A stretch of DNA of 34,141 nt from Oscillospiraceae bacterium (GCA_910575815.1 CAJTFN010000029.1:1-34141); one strand, 5' to 3'; positions 15,297 through 23,818 are shown, counted from the stretch's first letter. Translations and numbers: made by a program. The notes: generated from the sequence alone by a model not told the origin.

Positions 15297-15393
15297 CGAA
15301 AAATAAATTCTAATCCCTTAGATTGTACCAATTCAAAGGAAAAACATATAAGAATGCTGGTGGAGGACTTTTCTTGGACTACCCTTTGGGGGA

Positions 15394-16827
15394 TTATCTA
15401 TGATATGGTACTGTTTCGCCTGTGTCCTCTTGACTAAGGAAAGTTCCGACATCGGCAAAGGTATAACAGAATACTTGACAGGTGCCACCAATGGTAAAGG
15501 AATTGGTAGCTGGGGAATAGAATGTGTTCACTATGCTCTCCACATCCCACGCCAATTCTCCAGTATCGTTTACTGCCAATTTTCCCCCCAGAGATCCTTT
15601 GACAGAATAGAATGCCTCCGGCGTACCGCCCTCCGGGTCACACAGCAACAGCACCGCCGTGTAGTTGTCCCTCACCATAGGGGTCAGTTCCTCACTGGAG
15701 ATTTCCCAGATGTTGTTGTTAAACAAGTAAGCCAGGATGTCAGCAATCTCATACCGCCCGCCCTTGTCCTTCTGCTTGGGCACTGCGTAGGCGGACAGAT
15801 ACACCCGATCCCCAAACTCAATCATATCAGTGATGGTGTAATCACAGTCATCCCCTTCATAAGTGAAGGTGTCCATTAAACTCCCCTCCCGATCCAGCTT
15901 CACCAGCCGGGCGGTTTCTCCATCCAGCTTGTGTCCCAGCTGTATCAGGTAGCCCTCTCCCAAGCGGACGGCATTCCAGATGCCCTTATTACCGACCTCG
16001 GTCTTGCAGAAGCTAAGCTCGGTTCCGTCTGTGTCGTACTGGCTCAGGCAGAGGTAACGGAAGTCTCCCCGGCTGACGACCGCCCATGTGCCGTCCCCGT
16101 TGTCCAGCACGGCGGCGATATACTCTCGCTCAAAGCCGTGATCCAGTTGACGTTGCCAGAGGACGTTCCCACTCTCGTCCACCCGAGCCATGCTGGAATA
16201 CACAGGCTGCTCACTGGACCAGGTGTCATTATGCCCCCACACCGCCGTTCCGGCGGAGGTGTGCACACCGTCCTCCACGTAGAGGTCGGGGAACTCCACC
16301 GACCAGATCGGATTGCCATCCCGGTAGCACTCCAAAACGCTCCTGTCCAGCACATCGAAGCCCAGGCTCTCGTCCAGCTTCTCCCGGACATCCATGCGGT
16401 AGCTAAACCCGGTTTCCGACCGGGTGTTGCGCCACACGTTCCGATCCCACAGCGCCGCCAACTCCTCCGGGGTAGGCTCCCGCTGGGAGATTTCCAGCCC
16501 AGGTACTGCCCGTTCAATGACCTCCGCCGTTTTGTCATAGGTGAAATGCTGGCTGGTAATATCCCGGTAAACAGCTTTCACGTCTGACCGGCTCAGCCCC
16601 TCGGTGGACAGACCGTTCTCCTCGAAAAAGTCTACCGCCGCGTTGTACTCTTTGGCTTCAGCAACGAGGATACCCCCCGTCAGACTTACAATTAGAACCA
16701 AACAGGCGGCCACCGCCGGCCACTTTCGGTAGGCCAATGGCCTGCGGAGGGCTGTGGGAACCTCACTGCGTTCCAGAATATCGTCATCCACTCCGTCAAA
16801 TGCCCTGAATAAATCGTTTTTGTTCAT
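15394..16827 (-). CDS. Anti-sigma-like membrane protein with large outer domain
   Basis: Protein of 477 residues. The start MNKNDLFRAFDGVDDDILERSE is a short cytoplasmic segment typical of anti-sigma partners. One membrane span follows at about 37-55 (WPAVAACLVLIVSLTGGILVA), then a large extracytoplasmic domain of about 420 residues. Its second half has recurrent Trp/Tyr/Asp-rich strands (ARVDESGNVLWQRQL, AAVLDNGDGTWAVVSRGD), suggesting a beta-propeller-like fold. GGAGGG lies seven bases before the ATG. The ATG overlaps the stop of the sigma-factor gene (ATGA), so the pair is coupled. It probably holds the sigma factor at the membrane and responds to an external signal; ligand unknown. Confidence 0.75.
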   Translation of the reverse strand: MNKNDLFRAFDGVDDDILERSEVPTALRRPLAYRKWPAVAACLVLIVSLTGGILVAEAKEYNAAVDFFEENGLSTEGLSRSDVKAVYRDITSQHFTYDKTAEVIERAVPGLEISQREPTPEELAALWDRNVWRNTRSETGFSYRMDVREKLDESLGFDVLDRSVLECYRDGNPIWSVEFPDLYVEDGVHTSAGTAVWGHNDTWSSEQPVYSSMARVDESGNVLWQRQLDHGFEREYIAAVLDNGDGTWAVVSRGDFRYLCLSQYDTDGTELSFCKTEVGNKGIWNAVRLGEGYLIQLGHKLDGETARLVKLDREGSLMDTFTYEGDDCDYTITDMIEFGDRVYLSAYAVPKQKDKGGRYEIADILAYLFNNNIWEISSEELTPMVRDNYTAVLLLCDPEGGTPEAFYSVKGSLGGKLAVNDTGELAWDVESIVNTFYSPATNSFTIGGTCQVFCYTFADVGTFLSQEDTGETVPYHR

Positions 16828-17381
16828 CGGTATCCCTCCTTCAAAAGATGCGCCTTCAGCTTTTTCCGCGTCCGGCTCAGCATCACCGTCACATGATTTT
16901 CTGTCAGGCCGTACCGCCGCGCAATATCCGCTATAGATTCGGCAAAGAAGTACCGGCGTACCAGCACATTTCCCTCCCGCTCCGGCAGTGAGCGCACAAA
17001 ACGCCGGATACACTGCCGCAGTTCTTTGGCCTCGTATGCTGTCTCTGTGTCTGCGCCGCCATTAAAACATTCCACCAGTTCGTCCAGGACAAGGGTGATC
17101 TCGCCGCCGCCCCGTTTTTCTGCATTTCGCACATTGAAGCGGTCTAAGGAAAGATTGCGGGTAATTTTCGCCAAAAACAGCCGAAGCACATTGGGCTTCT
17201 GCGGAGGCATCGCATTCCATGCATGGAGCCAAGTATCATTGACACACTCCTCGGAATCTTCGTGGTTGTGCAGAATGTTTTCGGCAATTGCATAGCAGTA
17301 TGCGCCATACTTGTCGGCGGTTTTTGATATAGCGTCTGTATTCTTTTTCCAGTATAATTCAATGATTTGACTATCCTCCAA
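16824..17381 (-). CDS. ECF-type RNA polymerase sigma factor
   Basis: About 185 residues with sigma region 2 (YCYAIAENILHNHEDSEECVNDTWLHAWNAMPP) and region 4 (LPEREGNVLVRRYFFAESIADIARRYGLTENHVTVMLSRTRKKLKAHL). The linker is LFLAKITRNLSLDRFN. The TTG at 17379-17381 is preferred because AGGAGG lies seven bases upstream; the TTG at 17402 has no RBS. The following gene overlaps by 4 bp and is its probable anti-sigma factor. It likely autoregulates, but I cannot identify its promoter motif. Confidence 0.88.
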   Translation of the reverse strand: MEDSQIIELYWKKNTDAISKTADKYGAYCYAIAENILHNHEDSEECVNDTWLHAWNAMPPQKPNVLRLFLAKITRNLSLDRFNVRNAEKRGGGEITLVLDELVECFNGGADTETAYEAKELRQCIRRFVRSLPEREGNVLVRRYFFAESIADIARRYGLTENHVTVMLSRTRKKLKAHLLKEGYR

Positions 17382-17560
17382 CGCAATGCCTCCTCTCTGC
17401 AACTTGAAGGTCCCTTCACCCTATAAGACGGGAAAAACTCTAAAACCTTACAAGGTTTTTCAAAAGATTTCAGTTCTCCAAAAGATATTCAATTTGACCT
17501 CTATTGTACCAGTCACAGGCAATAAGGACAAGTTCATACTGCCATTAAGTATTGGCCAGT

Positions 17561-17596
17561 ACAAAGACGGCGAGGAACATTCCCCGCCGTCCTTGT
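17561..17596. terminator. Imperfect hairpin, possible terminator
   Basis: ACAA-GACGGCG-GGA pairs with TCC-CGCCGTC-TTGT with two mismatches. ATGTTTTTGA follows 6 bases downstream. Confidence 0.5.
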
Positions 17597-17611
17597 AATT
17601 ATGTTTTTGAT

Positions 17612-17636
17612 ATTATCGGTAGCCGCTACCGATAAT
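17612..17636. repeat. Perfect 25-bp palindrome upstream of the second recombinase
   Basis: Twelve bases (ATTATCGGTAGC) and their complement around a central C. Twenty-one of the bases also occur at 14741-14761. It lies 72 bases before the recombinase start, where a recombination core site or operator is expected. Confidence 0.7.
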
Positions 17637-17707
17637 CCGATAGCGGGTTCGTAGTCGTTTATTGTCATGTTCTCCGCTTTGTAACAGCTTTGTTGGAGGC
17701 AACAAGG

Positions 17708-19294
17708 ATGCTATGTCCTGCGTGTGATGTCATTCTTTATGAGAGGGTGGCATTAAGTAAATACGCAAAAGAAAATCATTTCTCAAATACTGCGTTTTTC
17801 GTAGACGACGGATACTCTGGAACGAACTTCAACCGTCCGAGTTGGAGCGAACTTCTGGAACGGATTGAAAACGGAGAAGTGGCGACGCTGATTGTCAAAG
17901 ATATGTCGCGGCTTGGACGTGATTATCTGAAAGTGGGATTTTATACCGAAATCCTGTTCGTGGAAAAAGGAGTGCGGTTTATCGCTATCAACAACGGCAT
18001 AGACAGCGCAAACCAACAGGACAGCGACTTTACCCCCTTTTTGAACATCATCAACGAATGGTACGCAAAAGATACAAGCAAGAAAATCCGCGCTGTGATG
18101 AAGTCCAAAGGAGAAGCGGGCGAGCACCTTTGCACCAACCCGCCCTATGGGTACAGGAAAGACCCTGATAACAGAAAACGGTGGATTGTGGACGGAGAAG
18201 CCGCCGAAGTAGTCAAGCGGATATTTGCCTTTTGTCTGGACGGTTACGGACCGTCGCAGATTGCCCGTATTCTGAAAGAGGATAAAGTCATAACGCCGAC
18301 AATCCATTTTCAGCAGACAGGCAGGGCAACGAGAAACGCGCCGCCGGACAATCCCTATAACTGGACGGGCGATACCATAGCCGACATTTTGGAGCGTCCA
18401 GAATATCAAGGGCATACGGTAAACTTCAAGACCTATAAGCAGTCCTACAAAAGCAAGAAAACCTGTTACAATCCAGAGGAAAAATGGCTTGTGTTTGAGA
18501 ATACCCACGAAGCAATCATTGACGCCGACACATGGGCGAGGGTGCAGGAACTACGGAAAAACAAACGACGCCCGACGAGGACAGGAAAGACAAATATGTT
18601 TTCCGGCATTGTGCGCTGTGCCGATTGCGGCGAAAAGCTGTATTACTGCACAAGCAAGAACTTTGAAGCAAGACAAGACCATTTTGTTTGCTCTACTTCA
18701 AGGCTCAAGGGGAAAGAGATTTGCTCTACTCATTTTATCCGCGCCGTTGTCTTGGAACAGGGCGTACTCGCTCACATGAGATTGACGATTGCCTGTGTCG
18801 CTAACCACGAAGAACAATTCCGAAAAGCTATGGGTGCGAAGCAGAAAGCCGAAGCGAAAAAGGAACTAGCGGCGAAGCGGCGGCAACTAACGCAAGCGGA
18901 ACGCCGGATAGAAGAACTTGACCGATTATTCAAGCGTATTTACGAGGACAACGTAGGCGGAAAACTATCTGACAGCAGATTTCAAATGCTCTCCGACGAT
19001 TACGAGCAGGAGCAGGAAGAACTGCGGAAAAAGCTGTTGCGATTGAATGAAGAAATTAGCGAACAGGAAGAACAAACAGAGGACATTGACAGGTTCATCA
19101 TCAAAGTACGGAAATATCTTGACTTGGACGAGTTGACACCCTCTGTCTTAAACGACATGGTAAAGGCGGTGTACGTTCACGCGCCGGATAAATCAAAGGG
19201 GCATAGGGAACAGCAGATTGACATTTCCTATGACCTTGTGGGAATGCTCCCCGCGTCTTTACTGAATGACCTGCAAAATGGAGAAACGGCATAG
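17708..19294 (+). CDS. Large serine recombinase lacking the catalytic serine
   Basis: 528 residues. The sequence from VDDGYSGTNFNRPSWSELLERI onward is a complete Tn4451/TnpX-type enzyme: VKDMSRLGRDYLKVGFYTEILF, recombinase domain, zinc ribbon (CADCGEKLYYC to CSTSRLKGKEICSTHF) and a long coiled coil (about 370-460). The N-terminus reads CDVILYERVALSKYAKEN; the family has LYxRLSxDD, about 25 residues, then LxKYAKEN. So the stretch with the nucleophilic Ser is deleted in frame. The protein can probably bind DNA but not cut it. ATG at 17708 with GGAGG eight bases upstream. A hairpin overlaps the stop codon. Confidence 0.9.
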   Translation: MLCPACDVILYERVALSKYAKENHFSNTAFFVDDGYSGTNFNRPSWSELLERIENGEVATLIVKDMSRLGRDYLKVGFYTEILFVEKGVRFIAINNGIDSANQQDSDFTPFLNIINEWYAKDTSKKIRAVMKSKGEAGEHLCTNPPYGYRKDPDNRKRWIVDGEAAEVVKRIFAFCLDGYGPSQIARILKEDKVITPTIHFQQTGRATRNAPPDNPYNWTGDTIADILERPEYQGHTVNFKTYKQSYKSKKTCYNPEEKWLVFENTHEAIIDADTWARVQELRKNKRRPTRTGKTNMFSGIVRCADCGEKLYYCTSKNFEARQDHFVCSTSRLKGKEICSTHFIRAVVLEQGVLAHMRLTIACVANHEEQFRKAMGAKQKAEAKKELAAKRRQLTQAERRIEELDRLFKRIYEDNVGGKLSDSRFQMLSDDYEQEQEELRKKLLRLNEEISEQEEQTEDIDRFIIKVRKYLDLDELTPSVLNDMVKAVYVHAPDKSKGHREQQIDISYDLVGMLPASLLNDLQNGETA

Positions 19295-19314
19295 CCTGCA
19301 AGCTACGCCGTTTC
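19283..19314 (+). terminator. Hairpin overlapping the recombinase stop codon
   Basis: GAAACGGC-TAG pairs with CTA-GCCGTTTC with one mismatch and a short loop. No long T-run, so termination is moderate or the hairpin is part of an element end. Confidence 0.5.
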
Positions 19315-19463
19315 CCGGAAACATTTCTAATACTGTCTTATGAGTGCTGCCCTAAAGGAGGTTCCTTTTGCCAATCCTCTTCATTACATCGCAACATCGC
19401 ATTTAACCTCGGCTTCTCCGGCAATCCACAAGGCGTTTTGGCACCCCGTCTGCCGGTTCCGCC

Positions 19464-20159
19464 TCATGGAAGGAGATTCACTGCCAGAGGGCACAGCAGC
19501 GCCGTCAAAATACCTGCCACGGCAATGGACAGCCCGCTCATAGCGCCCTCCACCGGCCCCATCTCCAGGGCCCGGGAGGTTCCAATGGCGTGGGAGGCGG
19601 AGCCAATGCCCACGCCCTTGGCGACGGCGTCCGTAATCCGGAAAAGCTTGCATACCGCCTGGGCGCTGAGATTCCCGAAGATACCCGTCAGGATAATGAC
19701 GGCGGTAGTCAGAGCGGGAATCCCTCCCAGTTCCCCGGAGACGTCCACGCCAATGGCCGTGGTGACGGACTTAGGTAATAAACTGACGGCGGAGGCCCGG
19801 TCCAGATGGAAAACCCAGGCCAGCGCCAGAATCGCCGCCAGACTGACCACCACGCCGGCGGCAATGCCGGAGAGAATGGCGGCGGCGTTTTTCCGCAGGG
19901 CCTCCCACTGTTCGTATAGCGGTACCGCCAGACTGACGGTGGCGGGGAGCAGCAAATAGCTCACCGGCCCAGCGCTTGCCTTGTACTCGGGATAGGGGAT
20001 TTCGCACAGGCGAAGAAAGAGGAGGATAAACAGGGTCGCTAGCAGTAAAGGATTGCACCAGACCTGCCCGGTCTTCTTTTGTAAAACCGTCCCCAGGGCG
20101 AAAGCGCCTCCGGTCAGTAATACCCCCCAAACGGCTCCTTGGGTCAGTAATTCAGTCAT
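19464..20159 (-). CDS. lrgB: LrgB-family membrane protein
   Basis: 231 residues, very hydrophobic, with the LrgB/CidB family blocks KSVTTAIGVDVSGELGGIPALTTAVIILTGIFGN and GIGSASHAIGTSRALEMG. The pair LrgA/LrgB acts at the membrane in murein-hydrolase control and in organic acid transport in some species. It overlaps the lrgA stop by 8 bp, so the two are coupled. It seems intact and of chromosomal character. It lies between a recombinase gene and an orphan tRNA 3' end. Confidence 0.92.
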   Translation of the reverse strand: MTELLTQGAVWGVLLTGGAFALGTVLQKKTGQVWCNPLLLATLFILLFLRLCEIPYPEYKASAGPVSYLLLPATVSLAVPLYEQWEALRKNAAAILSGIAAGVVVSLAAILALAWVFHLDRASAVSLLPKSVTTAIGVDVSGELGGIPALTTAVIILTGIFGNLSAQAVCKLFRITDAVAKGVGIGSASHAIGTSRALEMGPVEGAMSGLSIAVAGILTALLCPLAVNLLP

Positions 20160-20511
20160 GCCGCGCCTCCTTCCAGCGAATGACCGCCTGAGTAACCCGC
20201 CCGGCGGTGGCAGTCACCAAAACCGTCACCAACGAAATCGCCAAAACCGCCGGCAACCAAAGCCTGGCCAGTACCTCACCCAGGTCCATAATCCCCACCG
20301 CGCCTGGAATAAACAGCAAGGGAAAGATGGCGATCAAAAATGCGGAGACCTCTTTTACCTGCTCCAGCTTTACCACCCCGGCTTTCAGCGCCACCAGCAG
20401 CAGCGCCAACCCATAAATGCTGGCCGGAATGGGCAGCGGTAGCAGCGCGTGTAAGATCTCGCCCAAAAAACAGAAGGCAAGAATACGCAGAAATTGAAAA
20501 ATGTACTTCAT
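20152..20511 (-). CDS. lrgA: LrgA/CidA-family holin-like protein
   Basis: 119 residues with four membrane spans and the family block PLPIPASIYGLALLLVALKAGVVKLEQV, then FLIAIFPLLFIPGAVGIMD. Start at the ATG after TTGAGGTGTTTT; the upstream frame extension is GC-rich junk without an RBS. It forms an operon with lrgB downstream. No regulator gene (lytSR type) is seen next to it. Confidence 0.92.
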   Translation of the reverse strand: MKYIFQFLRILAFCFLGEILHALLPLPIPASIYGLALLLVALKAGVVKLEQVKEVSAFLIAIFPLLFIPGAVGIMDLGEVLARLWLPAVLAISLVTVLVTATAGRVTQAVIRWKEARHD

Positions 20512-20724
20512 AAAACACCTCAAACACACAAATTCCAGCAACAAAGACCTATCATGCCCCATTATACAAGATCGCCGCCCCATTGTAAAGGAAAGCCCCC
20601 GTATCCCCCGTCCCCCTCGGCCCCGAATCCAACGAAGTGAATCGGGGCCGAAAGCGAAGAAATTCCCACCGGAGTGCAGTTTTCGGCGAAGCCGGAAACG
20701 GAACGGCGGCGGGAATTTCTGAGC

Positions 20725-20769
20725 TGGCACCCTTGAGAGGATTCGAACCTCCGGCCTACCGCTTAGGAG
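20725..20769 (-). pseudogene. tRNA-Arg(CCT) 3' fragment; probable attachment site
   Basis: Read leftward: anticodon loop CTCCTAA (CCT), GCGGTAGGCC, a T-arm GGAGGTTCGAATCCTCT and the acceptor end AAGGGTGCCA with encoded CCA. No 5' half is found to the right, where A-rich sequence begins. As at 8311, this is the pattern left when a tyrosine-integrase element enters a tRNA. The chromosomal side would be left (lrgAB), the element side right. Confidence 0.75.
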
Positions 20770-20814
20770 AAAAAAGGCCCCATTTTAACCGATTGTACCG
20801 TAATGCTCTGCAAT

Positions 20815-20928
20815 CCCGCAAAGTCCAGGAATATCAAGGGTTTGCGGGCGAACTCCCTGGGCTGTAGCACACCAACTACCGCCCTGTTACGGACTGTTCC
20901 AGTGGCTAATATTAGCAAAGTATTAGCC
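20815..20928. repeat. Two inverted repeats beside the tRNA-Arg remnant
   Basis: CCCGCAAA (20815-20822) with TTTGCGGG (20841-20848), and GGCTAATA (20904-20911) with TATTAGCC (20921-20928). Position next to the attachment site suits integrase or excisionase arm sites, or a terminator pair. Role not shown. Confidence 0.45.
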
Positions 20929-21156
20929 ATTCTCGGCTATCTCCCTCATCAAAGGCCGCCCCGCTCAAGGGTGCGTCGGACAAACTTAGTATACAAGCAT
21001 ATTATAAAAAGTCAACCGTTTCCCGGCGAGCTGTGAGTGCTATGCGCCAGAACAGCAAGCCATCAGGAACTCTCAGGGGATTATAGGTTTCGGCCTATAA
21101 TCCCCCATTTTCTGATTTGCAGTGAGGTTTCAATTCAAACTTGGAGGTTAACGACT

Positions 21157-21723
21157 ATGCGCTTCATTGGACGAATTTTCTTGTGTCTCTTTATTTGTGT
21201 GATTCTCTCAGGAGCCATTGGAACGTTGGGGAATCGACGCCTCAAAACTCTCTCAGCCGAAGACGCAGGTCCATCTGTCAGTCTTTTGCAGATTCCCAAG
21301 GAAGGAGATACGGTCTACTGTGAGGACGGCTCCTCTTACAAAATTACAGATGTCAGCAGATACACTCAGACACTTGCCCAGCCGTCCGCTCTGGAACTTT
21401 TGCCGGAAACCTTTTCCCTCGATTCCCTCAGAACCGATGCAGTTCATTTTGCTGATATCTCAGGGGATTACCTGTTCAGCCCGAACCGCTATGAAATCAT
21501 CAAGATGCTGTATACGCTCAGCAAGCCCGCAGAGGAGTCCGGCATTTGCATTCAGCTCTCCATCCCCGAGGACATGGTGCCCATCGTCCAAGAGGACTGG
21601 AACCCGGATCAAGTCATTGCATCTTGGAATGCTGGCCACACCAAAACCTGCTGCATGGAAGCATGGGACCTGTACAAAGACGGCACATATCGGAGAACGG
21701 TTTATTTAACCACCTCAATCTAA
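21157..21723 (+). CDS. Exported or membrane-anchored hypothetical protein, 188 aa
   Basis: N-terminal membrane segment or signal peptide (MRFIGRIFLCLFICVILSGAIG) followed by an outer domain of about 160 residues with VYCEDGSSYKITDVSRYT and an end DLYKDGTYRRTVYLTTSI. I do not recognise the domain. GGAGGT lies nine bases before the ATG at 21157. It is followed after 35 bases by the next gene on the same strand and is probably in one transcript with it. Confidence 0.65.
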   Translation: MRFIGRIFLCLFICVILSGAIGTLGNRRLKTLSAEDAGPSVSLLQIPKEGDTVYCEDGSSYKITDVSRYTQTLAQPSALELLPETFSLDSLRTDAVHFADISGDYLFSPNRYEIIKMLYTLSKPAEESGICIQLSIPEDMVPIVQEDWNPDQVIASWNAGHTKTCCMEAWDLYKDGTYRRTVYLTTSI

Positions 21724-21758
21724 GCACCGCCACAAACAAATCGAAAGGAGGCCGCCGC

Positions 21759-22838
21759 ATGAAATGCCTGCTGCGTTACCAGTGGGTCAAGCTCCCCCGC
21801 AATCAACTCCCACCCGGCAAGGGCATCATGGGCGCATGGGCGCGGCTGGCCTCCAGGGCAGCCTTTCGCAGTGGGCAGGCTGTATACTGCGGCCATATCA
21901 ATCGCGTTTCCACCGGCGAATGGGCAGGCGGTATAGTAGGGTTTAAAAGTATTTTAGGAACCTCTCGCCGTCAAAAGGCTCTGGATACCTTGGACCGTCT
22001 GGGCAAGTTAGGCTACATTGACTATGCGCTGGAGGCCAGGACCAAAAAGCTCGCTTACCGCATGAAAGACTGGGTGCTGGAATGCTCCCGCGCTCCCTGC
22101 ATGGGACAAGAGACCGTCTACGCGACAGATGGGTATGGATTCCTGTGTCTGCCCAGAAATATTACCCAGCGCCTCGTAAGGGCGCATTATCAATTTGATG
22201 AGGCAGACGCATGGTTGGATCTCTGGTGCCACACGGTATATCAGGAGCCCGGCAACACGTTTTCTCATATGGCGCCGACTGTCCAGTTTGGAAAGCTCGG
22301 CGCCGTTCTCACTTTGGAGACCCTTGGCCGTCGTTGGGGCTGGGAAAAGACAAAGGTCTGGCGCTTCTTCCAAAAACACGCGGATGCCTTCACGCTGAAT
22401 AAGCTGCCAGGCGCCTTTGGCTGCCTGATCTTCAACGCCGCCTATCCAACAGGGTCGGCCATCACACTACCGGACCGAACGGAGGTCGAACGCATTTTCA
22501 AGGAAATACGCATACAGGGTGAAAAAACGTATGGCAAAGGCGTTCCCGATCACAACTGGTTTGGCAAGTTGGTGGCTTGGTGCAGCCGCCTTCTGGAACC
22601 CCGGCCTCATCATGCTATGCCGGAGGGCCAGAACCGTGTTGCACTTTCAGACCGCAATAATACGCGCGCGTATTTTTCTCTGTGTAGGAATAGTGACCAG
22701 TCTATTATAGACTGCCAGGGTAGTGATACCAGCGTGTGCGAAAAAAGTCTTTTAACAGGTCCTGGTCTGAGAGCTGGACCTGGAAATCGTTTTGGAGGTT
22801 TAGAATATGGCATATATGAAGGCATCCCCTTATGGTGA
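21759..22838 (+). CDS. Conserved mobile-element hypothetical protein, 359 aa
   Basis: Starts MKCLLRYQWVKLPRNQLPPG after AAAGGAGG. From memory, close relatives occur in many Clostridia mobile elements, without known function. The first 110 residues look like a winged-helix type fold (QKALDTLDRLGKLGYIDYALE). The middle has LETLGRRWGWEKTKVWRFFQKH, an HTH-like stretch. The C-terminus has scattered Cys (SLCRNSDQSIIDCQGSDTSVC), a region that is a denser Cys cluster in relatives. A replication-initiation or regulatory role is plausible but not shown. The next gene starts 32 bp inside it. Confidence 0.7.
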   Translation: MKCLLRYQWVKLPRNQLPPGKGIMGAWARLASRAAFRSGQAVYCGHINRVSTGEWAGGIVGFKSILGTSRRQKALDTLDRLGKLGYIDYALEARTKKLAYRMKDWVLECSRAPCMGQETVYATDGYGFLCLPRNITQRLVRAHYQFDEADAWLDLWCHTVYQEPGNTFSHMAPTVQFGKLGAVLTLETLGRRWGWEKTKVWRFFQKHADAFTLNKLPGAFGCLIFNAAYPTGSAITLPDRTEVERIFKEIRIQGEKTYGKGVPDHNWFGKLVAWCSRLLEPRPHHAMPEGQNRVALSDRNNTRAYFSLCRNSDQSIIDCQGSDTSVCEKSLLTGPGLRAGPGNRFGGLEYGIYEGIPLW

Positions 22839-23436
22839 CGCTCCTGCGGGTGCTTCTTCCACCCAGGCAGAGCAGATGCTGTCCCTTCTGGAGCGCAGGG
22901 GGATTGTGGAGGACCAAGATATCCCGAACGAAAAGCGCCGCCGTAAGGAACAGGAACTGCGGACGAATATGTATCACAACACTCAGATGATGCTCAAAAA
23001 CTACCGGGATATTGTTTGGGCACTGGAGTGCTTCCCGGAGCGTGTGGCGGAGGAGTTGAATCAGCCCCTGGAAGACCTGGACCAACTGCTGGGAACGGTA
23101 GACCTCCGGCTGGCCATGGGAGACACGAGGCTGGAGCATAGGATGCTGAGCATCAAAAAATCCCGGCTTCTGCTGGATCGGGTAAACGACTCGCTGACGG
23201 TTCTTCGGCAAAAGCCTGGGAATGGGGAGAAGATGTACGACGTGATTTATCAATCCTTTATCATGCCGGATAAGCTCACCCATGCAAATATCCTGTATCG
23301 ACTAGATCTCTCGGACCGGCACTACTACCGTCTCCGGCAGCAGGCAATCAATATCCTTTCTATCCGCCTCTGGACGGCTCCGGCGGGCTGCTTGGATGCC
23401 TGGCTGGAGGTGCTGAGGCTGCTGGAAGGGATTTGA
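22807..23436 (+). CDS. ArpU/sigma-like DNA-binding protein, 209 aa
   Basis: Soluble helical protein. It starts at the ATG after TTGGAGG, inside the end of the upstream gene (32-bp overlap in another frame). Residues 50-75 (NMYHNTQMMLKNYRDIVWALE) and the C-terminal HTH (LSDRHYYRLRQQAINILSIRLW, about 168-190) resemble ArpU-type and sigma region-4-like regulators of phages and integrated elements. It would bind DNA near late or transfer promoters. A strong terminator follows at 23446. Confidence 0.55.
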   Translation: MAYMKASPYGDAPAGASSTQAEQMLSLLERRGIVEDQDIPNEKRRRKEQELRTNMYHNTQMMLKNYRDIVWALECFPERVAEELNQPLEDLDQLLGTVDLRLAMGDTRLEHRMLSIKKSRLLLDRVNDSLTVLRQKPGNGEKMYDVIYQSFIMPDKLTHANILYRLDLSDRHYYRLRQQAINILSIRLWTAPAGCLDAWLEVLRLLEGI

Positions 23437-23445
23437 GCGCAAAAC

Positions 23446-23475
23446 AGACGTGGGGTCAAACATGGCCCCGCGTCT
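23446..23475 (+). terminator. Terminator after the 21157-23436 operon
   Basis: AGACGTGGGG pairs with CCCCGCGTCT with one mismatch around a 10-base loop, followed by ATCGTTTTT. It starts 10 bases after the stop. Confidence 0.85.
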
Positions 23476-23640
23476 ATCGTTTTTCTCGGAAAGGGACGAT
23501 AATAATTTGCCCCCCTTCCGAGCGCCAGCGTATAATTGAATATATGCGGATTACGCCAAAGGCCTGCATCCAACACCTGACCAAATGCTTAACTCTTGCA
23601 TGAACCAATTCAGCATTGTCCCTATTAAAAAAAGGTTTTC

Positions 23641-23669
23641 TTGCATAAATGAAGAAAATAGCGTATAAT
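23641..23669 (+). promoter_or_regulatory. Promoter-like sequence without an obvious gene
   Basis: TTGCAT (23641-23646), 17-base spacer, TATAAT (23664-23669). The gap 23437-23818 holds no gene; transcription from here would run antisense into the IS110 transposase. It may be an outward or antisense promoter at the IS110 end, or chance in an AT-rich stretch. Confidence 0.4.
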
Positions 23670-23818
23670 AAAACTAACAAAGACCTGCTAAAAAAAGTCA
23701 AGGGCTAAATTGCAGAATAGTGGAATTTTTTGGTGCTGCAAAAAAGGTACACAAAACCAAGCCACCGCCATTGAAAATTTTTTGGCGCTGGCCTGAAAGG
23801 AACAGCTTTGGGCTGAGG

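Larger units (their letters stand above)
14896..15393. other. 498-bp region without genes; hairpin cluster
   Basis: I see no credible gene here. The right part holds three inverted repeats in 76 bp (15221-15258, 15261-15280, 15282-15296), annotated separately. The sequence around 15110-15220 is G/A-rich with no long reading frame that has an RBS. Confidence 0.6.
17382..17707. other. 326-bp region between the sigma factor and recombinase genes
   Basis: No gene. It holds a small hairpin at 17442-17459 (AAAACCTT/AAGGTTTT), an imperfect hairpin at 17561-17596 (GACGGCG with CGCCGTC) and the 25-bp palindrome at 17612. The sigma-factor promoter should lie at about 17390-17470 on the minus strand. 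Confidence 0.6.
20512..21156. other. 645-bp region without genes; tRNA remnant and inverted repeats
   Basis: No gene is credible here. The region holds the tRNA-Arg 3' fragment (20725-20769) and, to its right, two inverted repeats: CCCGCAAA/TTTGCGGG (20815-20848) and GGCTAATA/TATTAGCC (20904-20928). An inverted pair CCTATAATCCCC/GGGGATTATAGG is at about 21077-21106. The left part is GC-rich with GGGGCC-type repeats. Confidence 0.6.
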
